Shown here piece after piece: positions 60,062-64,000 of a DNA stretch of 64,000 bases (positions are counted from its first letter, which is position 1; every line of letters begins with the position of its first letter). The position numbers and the translations under genes are program-made. Below the pieces are notes generated by a model that saw only the letters and a program-made list of their open reading frames with translations, made no database searches and had not been told where the DNA came from. Source of the stretch: Chelatococcus composti (lineage in GTDB: Bacteria; Pseudomonadota; Alphaproteobacteria; Rhizobiales; Beijerinckiaceae). The DNA is taken from contig NZ_JACHEH010000002.1 in NCBI RefSeq assembly GCF_014201415.1, forward strand, positions 62,001 through 126,000, in the 5' to 3' direction.

Positions 60062-60304
60062 ATGAAGCCTTCGCCGATCCCCGCCCTCAGCCTCGCCGTC
60101 CGCTCGATGGTCGAGCATCTGACCGAGGCTCGCCGCGCCATGGAAGCCGCCGAGAAGGCGATCCGCGCCGGCTCCACGGCTGGCGTCGAGCACCTGCTGT
60201 CCGTGGTGCAGGACCGCGCCATCACGGCTGCCACGCTCGCCAGACATGGCGTCGACACCATCGCCAAGACCGGGCGCTATCGCGGTGGCAAAACGAGAGT
60301 CTGA
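60062..60304 (+). CDS. Small helical phage protein
   Basis: 80 residues, mostly alanine-rich helix (SLAVRSMVEHLTEARRAMEAAEKAIRAGSTAGVEHLLSVVQDRAITAATLARHGVDTIAK). It begins at the ATG at 60062, two bases after the previous stop, and ends just before the exonuclease gene. Function unknown. Confidence 0.65.
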   Translation: MKPSPIPALSLAVRSMVEHLTEARRAMEAAEKAIRAGSTAGVEHLLSVVQDRAITAATLARHGVDTIAKTGRYRGGKTRV

Positions 60305-60305
60305 C

Positions 60306-61277
60306 ATGCAGCACCTCCCCGCCGGATTCCACGCAGACATCCCCGCCGAGGTTTACCACGCCGACCCATGCGAGGCGCCGTCGCTGTCGTCGACCATCGC
60401 CCGCGTGCTGCTCGAGCAGTCGCCCCGGCACGCCTGGCACCAGCACCCGCGCCTCAACCCGGATTACAAGCCGGACACCAGCCCCACGCGGCCGATGGAG
60501 ATCGGCACCGTCGCCCACAAACTCATCCTCGGCCGTGGGCGCGACGTCCGCGTGATCGAGGCCGACGCCTACACGTCCAAGGATGCGCGCCAGCAGCGGG
60601 CCGACGCCTATGCATCCGGGCTCGCTCCCATCCTGCGGCCCGACCTTGAGGCGGCCGAGGCCATCGCCCAAGCGGCCCGCGCCGCAATCGTCGGCATCGA
60701 GGATTGCGAGGGCTTCGCCAACGGGACGCCGGAGCTCGTCGCCATCGCGCATGATCCCACCGGCGCCTGGCTGCGAGTCATGATTGACATGTGGGAGGAC
60801 CGCGGCGACGAGGCGATCATCTGGGACGTCAAGACCGGCGACCAGTCAGCCGCGCCCCAGGGCATCGGCCGGCGCATCGCCAACATGGGCTACGAAATTC
60901 AGGCCGCGCTCTATGAGCGTGTCGTCGTCCGCCTCCGGCCCGAGCTCGCCGGCCGCATCAGGTTCCGGTGGGCGTTCGTCGAGAACGACCCGCCGCACCT
61001 CTGCACGGTGGCCGAGCTGGACAACATCGGGCTCGAGGTCGGGCGCAAGAAGGTCGCCGCCGCGATCTCACTCTGGAACCGCTGCCTCGCCACCGGAAAC
61101 TGGCCTGGATATCCGGCCCGCGTCGTCTTGGCGGAATACCCCGCATTTGCCGAGACGGCCTGGACCACCCGCGAAATGGAAGACGAGAGCCTGCGCGAGA
61201 TGGGCATCGACCCGTTCCTCGTTCGCGCTCCATGGCGCCCTGAACCGGCGCCGAAGAAGCTTGTCGGAGCTGTCTGA
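60306..61277 (+). CDS. PD-(D/E)XK exonuclease, RecE/Exo VIII-like
   Basis: A 323-residue nuclease. LSSTIARVLLEQSPRHAWHQHPRLNP and PMEIGTVAHKLILGRG carry the N-terminal His/Glu features of the phage exonuclease VIII-like group. WLRVMIDMWEDRGDEAIIWDVKTGDQSA holds the D...(D/E)xK core. A later NMGYEIQAALY fits the QxxxY motif. It resects DNA ends to give 3' single strands for annealing. It is paired with the ATPase gene next to it, with a 1-base stop/start overlap. Confidence 0.88.
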   Translation: MQHLPAGFHADIPAEVYHADPCEAPSLSSTIARVLLEQSPRHAWHQHPRLNPDYKPDTSPTRPMEIGTVAHKLILGRGRDVRVIEADAYTSKDARQQRADAYASGLAPILRPDLEAAEAIAQAARAAIVGIEDCEGFANGTPELVAIAHDPTGAWLRVMIDMWEDRGDEAIIWDVKTGDQSAAPQGIGRRIANMGYEIQAALYERVVVRLRPELAGRIRFRWAFVENDPPHLCTVAELDNIGLEVGRKKVAAAISLWNRCLATGNWPGYPARVVLAEYPAFAETAWTTREMEDESLREMGIDPFLVRAPWRPEPAPKKLVGAV

Positions 61278-62278
61278 TGACATTCACGTTCGCCCCCGCC
61301 CGTCGCGAGCAAGTCGGCCTGCTCATCGCCCTGGCTGGCGCCAGCGGCAGCGGCAAGACCTTCAGCGCCTTGCGGCTCGCCCGCGGCATGTCGCCCGAGG
61401 GCAAGATCGCCTTCATCGACACGGAGGCCCGGCGCGGCCTCCACTATGCCGACCGGTTCCAGTTCCTGCACGCCGACATGCGGCCGCCGTTCCGGCCGGA
61501 GCGGTTCATCGAGGGCATCCGGGCGGCCGAGGCGGCCGGTGCCGAGGTCGTCATCATCGACAGCGCCTCGCACGAGTACGACGGCGAGGGCGGCATCATG
61601 GACTGGGCCGACGAACTCGCAGAGAAGGGCGTGAAGTCGCCCGGCAACTGGAAGGAGCCGAAGCTGGCCCACAAGAAGATGATGAACGCGCTCCTCCAGT
61701 GCCGCGCGTCGCTCATCTTCTGCCTGCGCGCCGACGAGAAGATCGAGATCGTGCGCGGCGAGAACGGCAGGACGCTTGTGCGCCCGCTCGGCTGGGTGCC
61801 GATCTGCGAGAAGCGGTTCATGTACGAGATGACGGCGAGCTTCACGCTGACGCCCGAGCGCCCCGGCATCCCGCAATTCGACCTGCCCCACAAGCTGCAG
61901 GACCAGCACCGCCACATGTTCCCGGCGGGCAAGCCCATTTCCGAGGAAGCCGGCCGCATGCTCGCCGAATGGGCGCGCGGCGCCGATGTTCCCCCCACCG
62001 CCGCGGCCTCCCGTTCCTCCCACGCGGCGGTAACTGACGCGCCCGTGTCGTCCTCACCGCCCCCCGAGGGCGGCACGGGCGCGGACTTTCCCGGAGACCA
62101 ACCGGCCACCGAGGTCGACAAGCTGCTGGAGGAAGCACGGCAGGTCGCGATGTCCGGCACGGTGCAGCTCCGGGCCTTCTGGAAGGCGCTCGACGAGCGC
62201 CGCCGGAAGCTGCTCGAGCCGCACGTCCAGAAGCTCAAGGAGGCCGCCGCCTACGCCGACCAGACCGGCGGCGCATGA
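61277..62278 (+). CDS. RecA-like ATPase, Sak4-type recombination protein
   Basis: 333 residues. Walker A GASGSGKT is at about residues 21-28. Walker B-like VVIIDSASHEYDGEGG and the basic KEPKLAHKKMMNALLQC segment resemble the AAA_24/Sak4 group of phage annealing ATPases. The C-terminal ~90 residues are a Pro/Ser-rich linker and a charged helix. It is directly coupled to the exonuclease gene, so the pair forms a phage recombination system. No SSB gene is visible nearby. Confidence 0.82.
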   Translation: MTFTFAPARREQVGLLIALAGASGSGKTFSALRLARGMSPEGKIAFIDTEARRGLHYADRFQFLHADMRPPFRPERFIEGIRAAEAAGAEVVIIDSASHEYDGEGGIMDWADELAEKGVKSPGNWKEPKLAHKKMMNALLQCRASLIFCLRADEKIEIVRGENGRTLVRPLGWVPICEKRFMYEMTASFTLTPERPGIPQFDLPHKLQDQHRHMFPAGKPISEEAGRMLAEWARGADVPPTAAASRSSHAAVTDAPVSSSPPPEGGTGADFPGDQPATEVDKLLEEARQVAMSGTVQLRAFWKALDERRRKLLEPHVQKLKEAAAYADQTGGA

Positions 62279-62377
62279 CGCGGCCGCTCACTAAGCCGAC
62301 CGGCCGGTGAGGAGATCGACGAGTTGCGTGGATAGACCCTAGCCTGCTGGTGATCCCGGTAACAAGGAACCCGGCCC

Positions 62378-62845
62378 ATGTTGATGCGCACACCAAGCTA
62401 CCACCTGCCGCCCACAGGACCGCAACGCTTCCGCCGGCGTGCCGCCTGGCTTCTCGGCGGCATGTTCTTTCTCTCTCTCGTCATCTACGCGGCCCTGACC
62501 GTCGCCCACGCAACCGAGGGACCGATTGTCGCCGTCGACGGCGATACGATCTACGTCGGCGAGGAGAAGGTGCGCATCATCGGCATGGACGCACCGGAAA
62601 CGTACCAGGCCCGCTGCGAGAGCGAGCGGCTACGCGGGCACCGCGCCACGGCCCATCTGCGGAGCCTTCTGGCATCCGGCGCCGTCACCCTCCGCCGACA
62701 GGGGCGTGATCGCTATGGCCGCACGCTGGCACACGTCTACGTGGACGGCCGCGACGTGGCTCGACTGATGATCGAGGCGGGGCACGCCGTGCCTTACCAC
62801 TGCCCCGGCGGGCGGTGCCCGAGGCGCATCGATTGGTGCTCGTAA
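62378..62845 (+). CDS. Thermonuclease-like (SNase) protein with signal anchor
   Basis: A 155-residue protein. A hydrophobic segment (AAWLLGGMFFLSLVIYAALTVAHA) at residues ~22-45 exports or anchors it. The SNase-like domain then has the active-site pattern IVAVDGDTIYVGEEKVRIIGMDAPE and later RDRYGRTLAHVYVDG. It is likely a periplasmic nuclease. Such a protein could degrade incoming phage DNA or act in nucleotide scavenging. It follows a 99-bp gap, so it may have its own promoter. Confidence 0.87.
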   Translation: MLMRTPSYHLPPTGPQRFRRRAAWLLGGMFFLSLVIYAALTVAHATEGPIVAVDGDTIYVGEEKVRIIGMDAPETYQARCESERLRGHRATAHLRSLLASGAVTLRRQGRDRYGRTLAHVYVDGRDVARLMIEAGHAVPYHCPGGRCPRRIDWCS

Positions 62846-62878
62846 ACACCAGTGCGCAGGAGCATCGGAGGCAGAACG

Positions 62879-63190
62879 ATGACCGCCCAGGATTCGCTCC
62901 CCCTATGGCCGGACGCTGATGAACGGCTGGCGAGCGCGCGACAGGCGGCGGCCGCACTGCTCGACATGGTCGGCTTCGCCGACGCCCCAGGCGACAGCGA
63001 GCTCCATCGGCAGGGCAGTGCTCTCCTCGACATGCTGTCGAGCCCGGCTGCGCCCATCCCCGCCGCGCCTTGGACGTTCGGCAGGCCGCCACCGAAGAAG
63101 GAAAAACAGCGGCGCGGCAGGCGACCGAAACGGGCACCGGATCTTTTCGCGAGGAGAAGGGATGACCAGACGCAAAATCAGAACCCTTGA
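62879..63190 (+). CDS. Phage hypothetical protein
   Basis: 103 residues from the ATG at 62879. An acidic helical N-terminus (DADERLASARQAAAALLDMVGF) leads to a Pro-rich, strongly basic C-terminus (KKEKQRRGRRPKRAP). It may bind DNA or RNA. It overlaps the next gene by 29 bp. No family is recognised. Confidence 0.6.
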   Translation: MTAQDSLPLWPDADERLASARQAAAALLDMVGFADAPGDSELHRQGSALLDMLSSPAAPIPAAPWTFGRPPPKKEKQRRGRRPKRAPDLFARRRDDQTQNQNP

Positions 63191-63470
63191 TGAGCTGCCG
63201 CTCTTCGCGACGGATCGCGAGATCGCCGAGGCCGTCGTCGGACCAGAGCGGGCGAAGCAGTACCTGCTTTCGATCAAGCTGCTCGAGAAACTGCCCGGCT
63301 TCCCGCCGCACGACCCAGCCCACGGCGGCCGCTACGTTCCGGCCGTCAAAGCTTTCTACGACGTGCGCAGCGGCCTTTCCCCGGCTACGCTGACGCGTCC
63401 GGCAGGTCAGGAGAACCCCGCAGGATGGAACGCCCCCCGCGCCCCAAGATCAAAGATGCGCCCGGCCTGA
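63162..63470 (+). CDS. Excisionase-position small DNA-binding-like protein
   Basis: 102 residues from the ATG at 63162 (GAGGAGAAGG upstream). LDELPLFATDREIAEAVVGPERAKQYLLSIKLLEKLPGFPPHDPAHGGRYVPAVKAFYDV looks like a winged-helix/AlpA-type adaptor. Its location immediately before the integrase, overlapping it by 46 bp, makes an excisionase or integrase regulator likely. The role is inferred from position. Confidence 0.6.
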   Translation: MTRRKIRTLDELPLFATDREIAEAVVGPERAKQYLLSIKLLEKLPGFPPHDPAHGGRYVPAVKAFYDVRSGLSPATLTRPAGQENPAGWNAPRAPRSKMRPA

Positions 63471-64000
63471 AATGGCGCTGGCGCGCCCGCTCCGGTCGCT
63501 GGGTGCCTTACTGGGTGCCCCGCGACGATGCTGTCAAGCGCGGCTATCCCAGCGGCACCGTCAGTCTTGACAGCCTCTGGGACGGCACCGAGGCCAGCGC
63601 CATCGTCATCGCCTCCCGCTGCAAGCAGCTCCAGACGACGATGCTTCACTGGCTCGCCGGCGACCGCCTCAACAGCCTGGCATTCGACGGCACAATCGGA
63701 TCAGCGCTCGACCTATACGAGCGGCACCCCGATAGCCCGTTCCACAAGCTCAAACCTGGTTCACGACACCCGTATTCGGTCTACCTCAGGAGGCTCCGTA
63801 GCCACATCGGCGAGGCGAGCGTCGCCATGACCTCCGGGCCGGACGTGATGCGCTGGTGGAAGGTGTGGACGGACGGAGGCCGGAAGCTCGCCGCCGGCTC
63901 ATTCGCCGTCGCCGTCTTGAAGGAAGCGATGAAGTTCGGAGCCCTGTGCCGGTATGAGCCATGCCGTGATCTGCTGTTCATCCTGCGCGAGCTGTCATTT
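63425..64000 (+). CDS. int: Tyrosine-recombinase-type integrase, N-terminal part (cut by window)
   Basis: The first 192 codons are visible from the ATG at 63425 and the frame is open at the edge. WRARSGRWVPYWVPRDDAVKRGYPSGTVSL is an arm-site/DNA-binding N-terminus. GSALDLYERHPDSPFHKLKPGSRHPYSVYLRRLRSHIGEASV with FAVAVLKEAMKFGALCR is the core-binding helical domain. The catalytic R-H-R-Y part is outside the window. It lies at the expected end of the prophage next to the unseen attR. Confidence 0.82.
   Translation, partial: MERPPRPKIKDAPGLKWRWRARSGRWVPYWVPRDDAVKRGYPSGTVSLDSLWDGTEASAIVIASRCKQLQTTMLHWLAGDRLNSLAFDGTIGSALDLYERHPDSPFHKLKPGSRHPYSVYLRRLRSHIGEASVAMTSGPDVMRWWKVWTDGGRKLAAGSFAVAVLKEAMKFGALCRYEPCRDLLFILRELSF

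Larger units (their letters stand above)
20062..64000. mobile_element. Temperate podovirus-like prophage (right end not in window)
   Basis: A continuous phage region from the first phage gene to an integrase truncated by the window edge. The late genes (terminase, portal, scaffold, capsid, T7-like tail tube and ejection proteins, fibre, lysis) read leftward from about 46.6 kb. Control genes lie at 57.6-59 kb, early genes read leftward from there, and recombination genes read rightward to the integrase. Complete structural and lysis modules suggest it may be intact, apart from the ISL3-type insertion at 24.9-27.3 kb in a non-structural gene. Confidence 0.95.

Noticed and set aside
20062-64000. 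A T7-type RNA polymerase gene to read the late 11-mers
   Set aside because: No frame of the needed size (~800-900 residues) or motif set is present. The large frames are ejection, tail and portal proteins.

Overview
The window is GC-rich DNA from an alphaproteobacterium, most likely a member of the Hyphomicrobiales (Rhizobiales). This rests on the protein families present, a DUF2312/GapR-type protein, and an alphaproteobacterial GTTC-N7-GTTC LexA box. It has two parts: host chromosome from 1 to about 20,000, and a large temperate phage from about 20,060 to beyond the right edge.

Chromosome (1-20,000). A methionine importer operon (metN fragment, metI, metQ) ends at a clear terminator. It is followed by a MASE1-anchored class III nucleotide cyclase. 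Next is a compact EF-P lysylation locus: efp on the minus strand and, divergent from it, overlapping epmA-epmB. Then come a small unknown gene, an AbrB-family membrane protein, a PLP aminotransferase, mscL, and a 1174-residue sodium/solute-symporter-type hybrid histidine kinase. A 2-hydroxychromene-2-carboxylate isomerase-like gene precedes a fatty-acid beta-oxidation group (acyl-CoA dehydrogenase, thiolase, FadJ/FadB-type fusion).

Prophage (about 20,060 to >64,000). The layout is that of a temperate podovirus with T7/BPP-1-like morphogenesis genes. The late genes run leftward. From right to left they are small and large terminase, portal, scaffold, major capsid, capsid cement, gp11-like and gp12-like tail tube proteins, three ejection proteins (one with a lytic transglycosylase), T7-type tail fibre, fibre-assembly-like protein, endolysin, nested Rz/Rz1 spanins and a small membrane protein. 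The lysogeny control region lies at 57.6-59.0 kb: a Cro-like and a CI/S24-like repressor with five similar palindromic operators in two clusters. Early genes (replication-associated, RusA, a GapR homologue) run left from there. A recombination module (RecE-like exonuclease, Sak4-like ATPase) runs right to the integrase, which is cut by the window edge.

Accessory genes lie in three places. A two-gene HicB-like cassette sits beside the tail fibre. A 2.4 kb ISL3-type insertion carries a DNA adenine methylase and splits an HNH endonuclease gene. The 47-52.6 kb interval holds a GIY-YIG protein, a HARE-HTH protein, an SH3 protein, an SOS-linked gene pair, an AT-rich HEPN-motif gene and a YedK/SRAP gene.

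The most striking unexplained signal is an 11-base motif, consensus CTGTGCGGTGC. It occurs nine times, in the orientation of transcription, ahead of nearly every late transcription unit. One copy is inverted to face the single rightward gene next to the terminase. It looks like a phage-specific late promoter or activator site. No phage RNA polymerase is visible in the window.
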